The notes below the pieces were generated by a model that was not told where the DNA came from, searched no databases, and saw nothing but the letters and a program-made list of their open reading frames with translations. Of a stretch of 64,000 bases of DNA, positions 8,549 through 16,845 are shown one piece after another (positions within the stretch are counted from its first letter, which is position 1; the number at the start of each line of letters is the position of its first letter). This stretch comes from Streptomyces sp. NBC_01465 (GTDB taxonomy: Bacteria; Actinomycetota; Actinomycetes; Streptomycetales; Streptomycetaceae), in assembly GCF_036227325.1 (NCBI RefSeq), contig NZ_CP109467.1, positions 248,001-312,000 on the forward strand, written 5' to 3'. A program made the translations under genes and the position numbers.

Positions 8549-9655
8549 TCACTGGCTCCTTCCGGCGATGCGGTTGATGCGGGTCACCGCGCGTTCGAAG
8601 CCGCGGGTCAGGTCGTCGAAGACCGCCTGGACGCTGCGTTCGGAGTTCATCCGGCCGACGATCTGGCCGACCGGGGTACCGAGAAGCGGGGCGACTTCGT
8701 ACTTCTGAATGCGAGAGACCGCCTCGGCCACGAGGAGTCCCTGCAGCGGCATGGGCAGGGTGCCTGGCCCTGACGGATCGTCCCAGGCGTCCGTCCACTC
8801 GGTGCGGAGCTGGCGGGCGGGCTTGCCGGTCAGCGCGCGCGAGCGGACGGTGTCGCCGGAGCCTGCGGCGAGGAGTTTGGCGGTGAGGGCGCGGGAGTGC
8901 ATCTCGGCCTCGGTGGTGGTGAGCCAGAGCGAGCCTAGCCAGACGCCCTGGGCGCCGAGGGCTATTCCGGCGGCGATCTGCTCGCCGCTGCCGATGCCGC
9001 CCGCGGCCAGTACGGGCAACGGGCCGACCGCGTCGACTACTTCGGGAGTGAGGACCATGGAGGCGATCTCGCCGGTGTGGCCGCCGGCCTCGTACCCCTG
9101 GGCGACGACGATGTCGATGCCCGCGTCGGCGTGGTGCCTGGCGTGCTTGGCGCTACCGGCGAGGGCGGCGACCAGCACGTTGTTGCGGTGGGCGCGCTCG
9201 ATGACGTCGGCGGGCGGCGAACCGAGCGCGTTGGCGAGCAGTTTGATCGGGTAGTCGAAGGCGACGTCGAGCTGGTTGCGGGCGACCTGCTCCATCCACC
9301 CCGTGATGCGCCAGCCCGATGCCTCGCCCTCCGCGAGTGAGGGGACCTCGTACTTGGCGAGGGTCTCCTGGACGAACTGGCGGTGCCCTTCGGGGATCAT
9401 CGCCTCGACCTGGGCCTCGGTCACGCCCTCGACCTTCTTGGCCGGCATGACGACATCGAGGCCGTACGGCAGTCCGTCCGTGTGCTCCTGCATCCAGTCG
9501 AGGTCGCGTTTCAGATCGTCGGGGGCGGTGTAGCGGACCGCTCCGAGCACACCGAATCCGCCGGCTCTGGTGATGGCCGCGGCGACCGCCGGGAAGGGCG
9601 TGAAGCCGAAGATGGCGTGCTCGATCCCCAGTTTCTTGCTCAGCTCCGTCTCCAT
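8549..9655 (-). CDS. Nitronate monooxygenase family flavoprotein (NMO/2-nitropropane dioxygenase)
   Basis: A 368-residue FMN-dependent TIM-barrel protein. The glycine-rich phosphate-binding signatures are visible: AQGYEAGGHTGEI near the middle and LAAGGIGSGEQIAAGIALGA. Family members oxidise nitronates or act as enoyl-type flavoproteins; in actinobacterial lipid-catabolism operons such proteins often accompany acyl-CoA ligases, which fits the 2-base spacing to the ligase downstream. The start METELSKKLG (ATG 9655) is favoured; the open frame extends to 9751 through the promoter palindrome. Substrate unknown. Confidence 0.85.
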   Translation of the reverse strand: METELSKKLGIEHAIFGFTPFPAVAAAITRAGGFGVLGAVRYTAPDDLKRDLDWMQEHTDGLPYGLDVVMPAKKVEGVTEAQVEAMIPEGHRQFVQETLAKYEVPSLAEGEASGWRITGWMEQVARNQLDVAFDYPIKLLANALGSPPADVIERAHRNNVLVAALAGSAKHARHHADAGIDIVVAQGYEAGGHTGEIASMVLTPEVVDAVGPLPVLAAGGIGSGEQIAAGIALGAQGVWLGSLWLTTTEAEMHSRALTAKLLAAGSGDTVRSRALTGKPARQLRTEWTDAWDDPSGPGTLPMPLQGLLVAEAVSRIQKYEVAPLLGTPVGQIVGRMNSERSVQAVFDDLTRGFERAVTRINRIAGRSQ

Positions 9656-9698
9656 GGCCCGCAGGATGCCGCAGCGGGACGGCCGAGGGAAGAGATTT

Positions 9699-9715
9699 TC
9701 TGATGCAGTGTCAGA
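9699..9715. promoter_or_regulatory. Inverted repeat TCTGA-N7-TCAGA, TetR-type operator candidate
   Basis: TCTGA at 9699-9703 and TCAGA at 9711-9715, 44 bases upstream of the nitronate monooxygenase start. Its position and symmetry fit an operator for the monooxygenase-ligase operon. No regulator gene is adjacent. Confidence 0.35.
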
Positions 9716-9751
9716 TTCTTTGCCGTGGTTGACACGGAACAGGCGCTGCAA

Positions 9752-9792
9752 GAAAGTTTCACCTGTTGCTGGTGATGCAGGAAATTACTTTC
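9752..9792. promoter_or_regulatory. Two GAAA...TTTC boxes upstream of the serine hydrolase
   Basis: GAAA-G-TTTC at 9752-9760 and GAAA-TTAC-TTTC at 9781-9792, 20 bases apart, just before the serine hydrolase start. GAAA/TTTC symmetry is typical of RpiR/MurR-type operators, which control sugar-phosphate and cell-wall-sugar recycling genes. The regulator is not in the window; the assignment is inference. Confidence 0.3.
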
Positions 9793-9811
9793 ACAGGATG
9801 TGGGGTGGCTC

Positions 9812-11611
9812 ATGGGCGAGGGCGACGCGACGGACAGCGCGACGGGCGGGGGCATCAGCCGGCGCGGGCTCGGCCGGTCAATGCTGGCGCTGGGCGGGGC
9901 AGTCGCCTTCGCCTCTCTGCCGGCGGGTCCTGCGGTGGCGCAGTCCGGTGCGGGCGGGCGTACGACGCTGCGGTACGGGAGCGCCGAGCGCGCCGGGCTG
10001 CTGCCCGAACACCTCAAGCTGCTCGTGGCGGACGCGGAACGCTATCTCGGCCCCTCGCCCAAGCACCCCTGGTACGCGGGCGCGGTGCTGCTGGCCGGGC
10101 GGGGCTCGACGGTGGCGCTGCATCAGCCGATCGGCAAGGCGGTGCGCTATTCCGCGTACGACGAGAAGACCGACACCGGGGTCGAGTTCCCTGCCGAACA
10201 GCAGATCGACGCGGAGCGGGACACGGTCTACGACCTGGCGTCCGTCTCCAAGCTCTTCACCTCGCTCCTCGCCGTGCAGCAGATCGAGCGGGGTGCGCTG
10301 GAGCTGGAGGCTACGGTCGCCTCGTATCTGCCGGAATTCGCGGGCGCGGGCAAGCAGGACGTGACGGTACGGCAACTGCTCACCCACACTTCGGGGTTCG
10401 TGGCCTGGATCGCGCTGTACAAGGGGACGACTCGGGACGATCAGCTCCAACTGCTGTGGAACCAGCCGCTGCTGAACCCGCCGGGGACCAAGTACCTCTA
10501 CTCCGACCTCAATCTGATCTCACTGCAGCTGGTCCTCGAGAAGATCACCGGTCGCACCTTGGATGCCCTGCTCCACGACGAGATCACCGCTCCGCTCGGG
10601 ATGCACCGCACTCGCTACAACCCGCCCGCCTCCTGGAAGCCGAAGATCGCCGCCACCGAGGATGCCCGGCTGCCCTGGTCCGGGCTTGAACGCGGGCTCA
10701 TTTGGGGTCAGGTGCACGACGAGAACGCCTTCGGATTCGGCGGGATCGCGGGCCACGCGGGCGTCTTCTCCACCGCCTGGGACCTGGCGGTACTGGCCAG
10801 GACGCTGCTCAACGGAGGCGCGTACGGCAAGGCTCGGATCCTGCGCCCCGAGTCGGTGGAGCTGATGTTCACCGACTTCAACACCGCCTTCCCCGGCGAC
10901 GAGCACGGCCTGGGCTTCGAGCTCTACCAGCACTGGTACATGGGCGCGATGGCGACACCCCACACCGCGGGCCACACCGGTTTCACCGGGACCAGCCTCG
11001 TCCTCGACCCGACGACCGACACCTTCCTGATCGTGCTGGGCAACTCGGTCCATCCCGTACGCAATTGGCGCTCGGGCAGCGCCCCGCGCGTGGCCACGGC
11101 CACCGATCTGGCCCGCGCCGTTCCCGTACGCCCCGCCCATGGCCGCACCGCGTGGTTCTCCGGAATGGCGAGCGCGACGACCGCCACCCTCACCCTGCCC
11201 GCCCTGGCCATGTCCTCTGATCGGCCCCGGCTCCAGTGCGCTCTGTGGTGGGACACGGAACCCGGCTCGGACTTCCTCTTCCTGGAGGCGTCGGCCGACG
11301 GCGGCACCAGCTGGCAGCCGGCGCCCTTCACCACCACGGCGAAGGGCGAGGAGGCCCGGACGCACCCGGCCGGTTCGGCCAGCGGGTGGTCCGGCCGGGT
11401 CTGGCACCGGCTCGACGCCGATCTGGCGGCCTGGCGCGGCAAGGAGGTGGCGCTGCGCTGGCGGTACGCCACCGATCAGCTGTACGTCGGGCGCGGCGCG
11501 TACGTCGACGGGATCCGGGTCACGGACGGCCACCGTACGGTCTTCGACGAGTCCCGGGCAGCCGACGCGGCCCGCATCCAGGCAACGGGCTGGGCCCCTT
11601 CGGCCGACTGA
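9812..11611 (+). CDS. Tat-secreted serine hydrolase, beta-lactamase/DD-peptidase fold
   Basis: A roughly 600-residue exported hydrolase. The N-terminus has a Tat motif (SRRGLGRSM) and an AVA-type cleavage region. The class C beta-lactamase/esterase-like catalytic domain carries the S-x-x-K motif ASVSKLF (Ser148 counted from a GTG at 9800), YSD in KYLYSDLN, and HTGFTG in place of KTG. After about residue 430 comes a beta-sandwich domain of the type seen beside secreted peptidases (FLFLEASADGGTSW, GAYVDGIRV). Relatives act on D-Ala-D-Ala peptides or muropeptides, or are esterases. ATG 9812 has GGGG upstream; GTG 9800 is possible. Confidence 0.85.
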   Translation: MGEGDATDSATGGGISRRGLGRSMLALGGAVAFASLPAGPAVAQSGAGGRTTLRYGSAERAGLLPEHLKLLVADAERYLGPSPKHPWYAGAVLLAGRGSTVALHQPIGKAVRYSAYDEKTDTGVEFPAEQQIDAERDTVYDLASVSKLFTSLLAVQQIERGALELEATVASYLPEFAGAGKQDVTVRQLLTHTSGFVAWIALYKGTTRDDQLQLLWNQPLLNPPGTKYLYSDLNLISLQLVLEKITGRTLDALLHDEITAPLGMHRTRYNPPASWKPKIAATEDARLPWSGLERGLIWGQVHDENAFGFGGIAGHAGVFSTAWDLAVLARTLLNGGAYGKARILRPESVELMFTDFNTAFPGDEHGLGFELYQHWYMGAMATPHTAGHTGFTGTSLVLDPTTDTFLIVLGNSVHPVRNWRSGSAPRVATATDLARAVPVRPAHGRTAWFSGMASATTATLTLPALAMSSDRPRLQCALWWDTEPGSDFLFLEASADGGTSWQPAPFTTTAKGEEARTHPAGSASGWSGRVWHRLDADLAAWRGKEVALRWRYATDQLYVGRGAYVDGIRVTDGHRTVFDESRAADAARIQATGWAPSAD

Positions 11612-11624
11612 GCCCCTCAGCCGG
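11604..11624. terminator. Candidate bidirectional terminator between convergent genes
   Basis: Hairpin CCG-a-CTGAG, loop CCC, CTCAG-c-CGG with one mismatch. It overlaps both stop codons of the convergent serine hydrolase and LacI genes. There is no U-tract, as is common in Streptomyces. Confidence 0.35.
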
Positions 11625-12669
11625 GCAGTTGAGGAGGCGCGGTCGACGCGCGCACGACCAGCCGCGGCCGGATGAGCAGTGACCTTCCGGCCGCGGGCGC
11701 CGATTCGATACTGGATCTGAGCTGCTGGAACGTCTCGGCGGCCATCTCCGGCAGCGGCTGGCGCACCGTGGTGAGCGGCGGCTCGAACAGGTCGGCCAGC
11801 AGGATGTCGTCGAAACCCACCACCGACACGTCGCGCCCCGCGACCAGGCCCGCGTCCCTGACACCGCGGCAGATCCCGATCGCGCACATGTCGTTGATCG
11901 CGACGAACCCGGTGGGCGGGTCCGGTACGGCAAGGAGCTCGCGCGCCGCGCTGCGGCCGAGCTCCGCGGACTCCTTGTCGCCGAACTCGCTGGTCGACGC
12001 CCCGGGCCAGACGATCCCCTCGGCCGGGTCGATCCCGGCCTCCTCCAGCGCGGCCCGGAAGCCGCGCAGCCGCTCCCTGCGGTTGACGCTGCTGACCGAC
12101 CCGGAGACGAACGCCAGCCTGCGGTGGCCCAGTTCGAGGAGATGACGGGTCGCGAGCTCCGCGCCCATCGCGTTGTCCACGCTGATGCTGGCCAGCGAGG
12201 ACGGGTCGCCGGACTGGGCGGTGCGGTCGAAGGCGACCATCTTCAGCCCCCGCTTGAGCAGCGGCGCGACATGGTCGAGCGAGGGCAGCGAGGAGCAGAG
12301 CACCACGCCGCTGACACCGTCGGCCAGGAGCTCCTCGCCGTACTTCAGTTCCCTGGCCGGATCGCGCTCGCTGTTGCACAGCAGTACGTGATAGCCCTCG
12401 GCCAGCGCGATGGCCTCCAACTCCCGCGCCAGAGCGCCCCAGAAGGGGTTGGCGACGGACGGCACGATGAGGCCGATGACCTGGATCCGGCCGGTGCGCA
12501 GCATCCGGGCGGCCCGGTTGGGCCGGTAGCTGAGGTTCTCTATCGCCTGTTCCACACGGGCGAGCGTGGTCGGCTGCATCCGCTCGACGCGCCCGTTGAG
12601 GACGTTGGAGACGGTGCTCGCGGAAACCCCTGCGGCCTCCGCGACCTGATGGATCGTTACCCCGCTCAT
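11617..12669 (-). CDS. LacI-family repressor of the adjacent polysaccharide operon
   Basis: A 350-residue LacI/GalR regulator. The N-terminal helix-turn-helix is VTIHQVAEAAGVSASTVSNV, followed by the hinge SYRPNRAARMLRTG and a periplasmic-binding-protein-like effector domain (VIGLIVPSVANPFW; GFVAINDMCAIGI; VVGFDDI). It is divergent from the ABC-transporter/lyase operon across a 239-base region with repeated elements, the usual layout for a local repressor induced by an oligosaccharide. Length and start (ATG 12669) are standard. Confidence 0.93.
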   Translation of the reverse strand: MSGVTIHQVAEAAGVSASTVSNVLNGRVERMQPTTLARVEQAIENLSYRPNRAARMLRTGRIQVIGLIVPSVANPFWGALARELEAIALAEGYHVLLCNSERDPARELKYGEELLADGVSGVVLCSSLPSLDHVAPLLKRGLKMVAFDRTAQSGDPSSLASISVDNAMGAELATRHLLELGHRRLAFVSGSVSSVNRRERLRGFRAALEEAGIDPAEGIVWPGASTSEFGDKESAELGRSAARELLAVPDPPTGFVAINDMCAIGICRGVRDAGLVAGRDVSVVGFDDILLADLFEPPLTTVRQPLPEMAAETFQQLRSSIESAPAAGRSLLIRPRLVVRASTAPPQLPG

Positions 12670-12908
12670 GCCACCTCCGGTTCGACCTGCTCGTACGCCG
12701 ATCAGTGTACCGATTTACTGAACTTGCTCTACCCGTACACCAGTTAACTTCCCCGAAAAATTCTTATGCATCACCTGTTGACGGCTGTTCCGGGGCTCAC
12801 TTAGCTTCAGTGCATCGATTTACCAGCACTTCCCATCCATGGCCGGGACTTCATCGCTGGATCGATCCACCACTCCACCATCACTCCACCTTCCCAAAGG
12901 GCTGACCC
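12670..12908. promoter_or_regulatory. Divergent promoter region with a 15-base direct repeat
   Basis: Two copies of AGTGyAyCGATTTAC, at 12704-12718 and 12809-12823, sit close to the LacI gene and the operon respectively. A TTGACG (12778-12783) with a weak TAGCTT (12802-12807, 18-base spacer) precedes the second copy, placing that copy at the expected transcription start of the operon. The repeats are therefore the best candidates for the LacI operator. The stretch is AT-richer than its surroundings. Confidence 0.5.
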
Positions 12909-14183
12909 ATGGAACTCAACAGGCGATCCGTACTCGCCGCCCTCGGCGCAGGTACCGCCGCCGCCCTCACCGGCTGCGGCAGCGGTACCTCGACTGCCGG
13001 CGGCTCGGCGGACGGTCCCGCGAAGGGTGAGATCACGCTGCTCACCCCCATCTACGAGAAGGCGGACGGGAAGAAGCTCCTCGAGCAGGACATCCTCGGC
13101 GGCTTCCGGAAGAAGTATCCGGATGTGAAGGTGAGCGTCGACTACACGACGTACACTCAGCTCAACGAGAAGATCACCACCGCGATGGCGGGCGGACTGC
13201 TGCCCGACGTGATGATGATGGGCGTCGGCTGGATCCCCCCGTTCGCCGCCAAGAAGGCGATCGCGGAGCTGCCGGAGTCCCTGGCCGCCGCGCACGACTA
13301 CGAGAAGCGGGTCCTGGAACCGTCCCGGTACGACGGGAAGCTCTACGCCCTGCCGGTCGTCCTGGACACCCGGATCGTCGTGTACCGCAAGGACCACTTC
13401 GCCGAGGCGGGCATCAAGAACACCCCCGCCAACTGGACCGAACTCCGGGCCATGGCCAAGCAGTTGACGAAGAAGGGCCGGGTGGGATTCGACCCCTTCT
13501 CCGCCGAACTGCGACAGGTGTGGGAGACCTTCCTCTTCGCCAACGGCGGCTCGCTGTTCAGCGAGGACGGCAAGAAGGTGCTGTTCTCCGACGCGCGCGG
13601 GGTCGAGGCACTGCAGTTCTTCAAGGACCTCATGGCCGACGGCAGCGCCGACTACACGACGAAGACCGAGCTCGGCGCCCCCACGAACGTCCAGACGGGC
13701 AAGGCCTCGATGATGGTCACGACGAGCGGGCTCTGGAAGCAGCTGCAGGACCAGAAGCCCGAGTTGCTGGAGAGCGACACCCTCGGTGCCTTCGTCCTCG
13801 CCAACCGCAAGCCGGCCATGCTGCAGGGCGGCACCCTGGTCACCCAGTCCGCACGCAGCAAGCACCCCGCCGCGGCCCGTGCTCTCGTGGAGTACCTGGC
13901 GAGCCCGGAGTCCATCCTCGGTGCGGCCAAGCAGCGCGGATCGGTGCCCGGCATGCGTGACCTGGGTGCGGCGGGAACCGCGTACACCAAGGAGAACGAG
14001 TTCGTCGATCTCTCCCTGAAGAACCTGGGTGCGGCGTGCTCCGAGGGCGGAACCGCCGCGTGGATGGAGATCCGCGAGAAGATCAAGCCCACGCTGGAGC
14101 CCGCGATCGTGGGCGGCCAGTCCGCCGCGGACGCCATCGCCGAGCTCGGCAAGCTCGCCGAAGCCGCCATCGCGCGGATGTGA
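12909..14183 (+). CDS. ABC sugar-binding lipoprotein
   Basis: A 424-residue family 1 extracellular solute-binding protein. The signal peptide combines a twin arginine (NRRSVLAAL) with a lipobox LTGC at residues 19-22, so it should be a membrane-anchored lipoprotein. Binding-fold signatures include GEITLLTPIYEKADG and the C-terminal AIAELGKLAEAAI. It is the first gene of the operon and hands oligosaccharides to the two following permeases. GC-rich codon use matches its neighbours. Confidence 0.92.
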   Translation: MELNRRSVLAALGAGTAAALTGCGSGTSTAGGSADGPAKGEITLLTPIYEKADGKKLLEQDILGGFRKKYPDVKVSVDYTTYTQLNEKITTAMAGGLLPDVMMMGVGWIPPFAAKKAIAELPESLAAAHDYEKRVLEPSRYDGKLYALPVVLDTRIVVYRKDHFAEAGIKNTPANWTELRAMAKQLTKKGRVGFDPFSAELRQVWETFLFANGGSLFSEDGKKVLFSDARGVEALQFFKDLMADGSADYTTKTELGAPTNVQTGKASMMVTTSGLWKQLQDQKPELLESDTLGAFVLANRKPAMLQGGTLVTQSARSKHPAAARALVEYLASPESILGAAKQRGSVPGMRDLGAAGTAYTKENEFVDLSLKNLGAACSEGGTAAWMEIREKIKPTLEPAIVGGQSAADAIAELGKLAEAAIARM

Positions 14184-14195
14184 GGGCCGCACACC

Positions 14196-15158
14196 GTGGG
14201 AACCGTATCCGCACTGAAATCGCGGCCGCTCGCACCGCCCTCCGCACCTGACTCCGCTCCCCCGCGGCGCACCCCGCGGGCGGGCGGGCCCGGCCGCAGG
14301 CGCCGCAGGGCCGGCTGGCTGATGGTGGCGCCCGCGCTGCTGCACGCGGCGCTCTGGATCGGGCTGCCGGTCGTCGCGTCGGTCGCGCTCGCCTTCACCA
14401 AGTACGACGTGCTCAGCGCCCCGCAGTTCGTCGGTCTCGACAACTTCCGGGAGATGCTCGACGACGCGGTCTTCCGCAAGTCGATCTGGAACACCGTCGT
14501 CTACACCTTCTTCACCGTGCCGTTCGGGATGCTGCTGGGCCTGCTCATCGCCATGGCCCTGCACACAGGCCTCAAGGCGCGCGGCATCTTCCGCACCGCG
14601 GTCTTCCTTCCGCAGGTGACGGCGACCGTGGCCATCGCCCTGGTCTGGTTCTGGATCTACAACCCGACCAACGGCCTCTTCAACTCCGTGCTCAGCATCT
14701 TCGGGATCCACGGTCCGGCCTGGCTGCTCTCCACGTCCTGGTCGATGCCGTCGGTGATCCTGGTCGGCATCTGGCAGGGCATCGGCATGAAGATGCTCAT
14801 CTACCTCGCCGCCCTGCAGTCGCTGCCGAAGGAGCTGTACGAGGCCGCCTCCGTCGACGGGGCCTCGCGCGTACGGCAGTTCTTCTCCATCACACTGCCG
14901 CTGCTCAAGCCCGCGACCTTCTTCGTCCTGATCACCTCGATGATCAACGCCTTCCAGTCCTTCGACCAGATCTACGTCCTCACCGACGGCGGTCCGGCGA
15001 ACAGCACCACGATGATGACGTTCGAGATCTACAAGTCCGCCTTCCGGGAGTTCCGCGTCGGCTACGCCTGCGCCCAGTCGCTGGTGCTCTTCGCACTGCT
15101 GCTGGCCTTCACCCTGGTCAACCGGCGGATCATGGGAGGCACCCGTGGCCACAGCTGA
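14196..15158 (+). CDS. ABC sugar permease, MalF/UgpA type
   Basis: A 320-residue inner-membrane permease with six predicted transmembrane segments and an N-terminal arginine-rich cytoplasmic tail. The EAA loop, which contacts the ATPase, reads LYEAASVDGASRVRQFFSI (L-YEAA-DGA--G-like). GTG start 12 bases after the binding-protein stop. It pairs with the next gene to form the membrane channel. No ATPase gene follows; a shared MsiK-type ATPase elsewhere is likely. Confidence 0.93.
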   Translation: MGTVSALKSRPLAPPSAPDSAPPRRTPRAGGPGRRRRRAGWLMVAPALLHAALWIGLPVVASVALAFTKYDVLSAPQFVGLDNFREMLDDAVFRKSIWNTVVYTFFTVPFGMLLGLLIAMALHTGLKARGIFRTAVFLPQVTATVAIALVWFWIYNPTNGLFNSVLSIFGIHGPAWLLSTSWSMPSVILVGIWQGIGMKMLIYLAALQSLPKELYEAASVDGASRVRQFFSITLPLLKPATFFVLITSMINAFQSFDQIYVLTDGGPANSTTMMTFEIYKSAFREFRVGYACAQSLVLFALLLAFTLVNRRIMGGTRGHS

Positions 15159-16053
15159 GCTCAACAAGGGCGAGCTCCTGCCGCGCACACGCAAGCCGGT
15201 GAACTGGGGGCGGATCGCGCTCTACGCCGTCCTGACCGTGGTCTCGCTGCTCATGGTGGTGCCGTTCGTCTGGATGGTCCTCACCTCGCTGAAGACCCCG
15301 GCCGAGATCGCCTCGCCGGACGCCGGACTGCTGCCCGCCCACTGGGAGTTCAGCAATTACGCGGAGGCCTTCAAGGCCGCGCCGTTCGCCACGTACGCCC
15401 GCAACAGCTTCATCATCGCGATGAGCCACACCCTCATCAATGTCGTCGTGGCGTCGATGGCGGGGTACGCACTGGCCCGGATCAAATTCCGCGGCAGCGA
15501 CCTCATCTTCTACTGCTTTGTCGCCGCGCTGATGATCCCCACGTACACCAAGGTGCTCCCCGAGTTCCTGATCGTCCGCTTCATGCCCCTGGCCGGCGGC
15601 AACGACCTGCTGGGCCAGGGCGGCAGCGGCTGGCTCGACACCTGGTGGGCCCTGATCGTGCCCGGCGCGGTCACCCCCTTCGCCGTCTTCCTCTTCCGCC
15701 AGTTCTATCTGGACCTCCCGGTGGAGCTGGAAGAGGCAGCCCGGCTCGACGGGCTCGGCGAATTCCGTATCTACGCACAGATCATGACGCCCCAGGTGAA
15801 GCCGGCGCTGACCACGGTCGCCCTGCTGACCTTCGAGTCGTCGTGGAACAACTTCCTGTGGCCCCTGCTGGTCACGCACACGGACAGCCTCCGCGTGATC
15901 CAGGTCGGGCTCTCCGTCTTCAAGACCGAGAACGGCACCCAGTGGCACTACCTGATGGCGGGCACCACGCTCGCCACCCTGCCGATGGTCGTCCTCTTCC
16001 TCCTCGGCCAGCGCTACTTCGTGCAGGGCTTCGCCACCGCGGGCCTCAAGTAA
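15145..16053 (+). CDS. ABC sugar permease, MalG/UgpE type
   Basis: A 302-residue membrane protein with six hydrophobic segments. The EAA loop is ELEEAARLDGLGEFRIYAQI. Its start overlaps the upstream permease by 14 bases, implying translational coupling and equal subunit dosage. It ends in the MalG-type QRYFVQGFATAGLK. Confidence 0.93.
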   Translation: MATAELNKGELLPRTRKPVNWGRIALYAVLTVVSLLMVVPFVWMVLTSLKTPAEIASPDAGLLPAHWEFSNYAEAFKAAPFATYARNSFIIAMSHTLINVVVASMAGYALARIKFRGSDLIFYCFVAALMIPTYTKVLPEFLIVRFMPLAGGNDLLGQGGSGWLDTWWALIVPGAVTPFAVFLFRQFYLDLPVELEEAARLDGLGEFRIYAQIMTPQVKPALTTVALLTFESSWNNFLWPLLVTHTDSLRVIQVGLSVFKTENGTQWHYLMAGTTLATLPMVVLFLLGQRYFVQGFATAGLK

Positions 16054-16080
16054 CCACCCCTGAAAGGGTTCTGATCCACC

Positions 16081-16845
16081 ATGTCTGCTGATCTCAACGG
16101 TTCCCGCGCACTGGTCACGGGCGCGGCCCACGGCATAGGACGGGCCGTCGCGATCGCGCTCGCCGCAGCGGGAGCCGATGTCGCCGTGCACTTCAACAGC
16201 TCCGCCGAGGAGGCCGGGGAGACGGTCTCCGCGATCGAGACGCTGGGGCGGCGTGCGAAGGCGTTCCGGGCCGATGTCACCGTGACCGCCGAGGTGGACC
16301 GCCTGGTGGACGAGGCGACGGGATTCCTCGGCGGGCTCGACGTACTGGTCTGCAACGCGGGTCATCTCATCGGGCGGGCCTCGGTCGAGGAGATGTCGGA
16401 CGAGCACTTCGGCCGGGTCGTCGACGTCAATCTCACCTCCACGTTCCGCACCTGCCGGGCCGCGCTCCCCCATCTGCGCTCCTCGTCCGCCGGGCGCATC
16501 ATCACCATGTCCTCGCTGGCCGCGCACAACGGCGGCGGCCCCGGATCGGTCGCCTACGCGGCCGCCAAGGCCGGGATCCGCGGCTTCACGAAGGGGCTCG
16601 CGAAGGAGGTCGGCGGGGCCGGGATCACCGTGAACGCGGTCGCGCCCGGTTTCATCGGCGGCACCGCGTTCCACAACACGTTCACCGCCCCCGAGGCACA
16701 GACCGCGATGGTGGCGGGCATCCCGGTGGGCCGCGCCGGCACCCCCGAGGACGTGGCGGCCGCGGTCGTCCACCTGGCCTCGCCCGCCTCCGGCTTCCTC
16801 AACGGGACGACCGTGGACATCGACGGTGGCGTATGGCCGCGTTGA
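16081..16845 (+). CDS. Short-chain dehydrogenase/reductase (SDR)
   Basis: A 254-residue classical SDR. The NAD(P)-binding motif is TGAAHGIG, NAG is at CNAGHLIG, and the catalytic residues are the Ser in MSSLAA and the Tyr/Lys in YAAAKAG. The C-terminus ends in the usual DGG (DIDGGVW). In this lyase operon it may reduce an unsaturated-uronate product such as 4-deoxy-L-erythro-5-hexoseulose uronate, or oxidise a sugar; the substrate is inferred from context only. The next gene starts inside its last 13 bases. Confidence 0.88.
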   Translation: MSADLNGSRALVTGAAHGIGRAVAIALAAAGADVAVHFNSSAEEAGETVSAIETLGRRAKAFRADVTVTAEVDRLVDEATGFLGGLDVLVCNAGHLIGRASVEEMSDEHFGRVVDVNLTSTFRTCRAALPHLRSSSAGRIITMSSLAAHNGGGPGSVAYAAAKAGIRGFTKGLAKEVGGAGITVNAVAPGFIGGTAFHNTFTAPEAQTAMVAGIPVGRAGTPEDVAAAVVHLASPASGFLNGTTVDIDGGVWPR

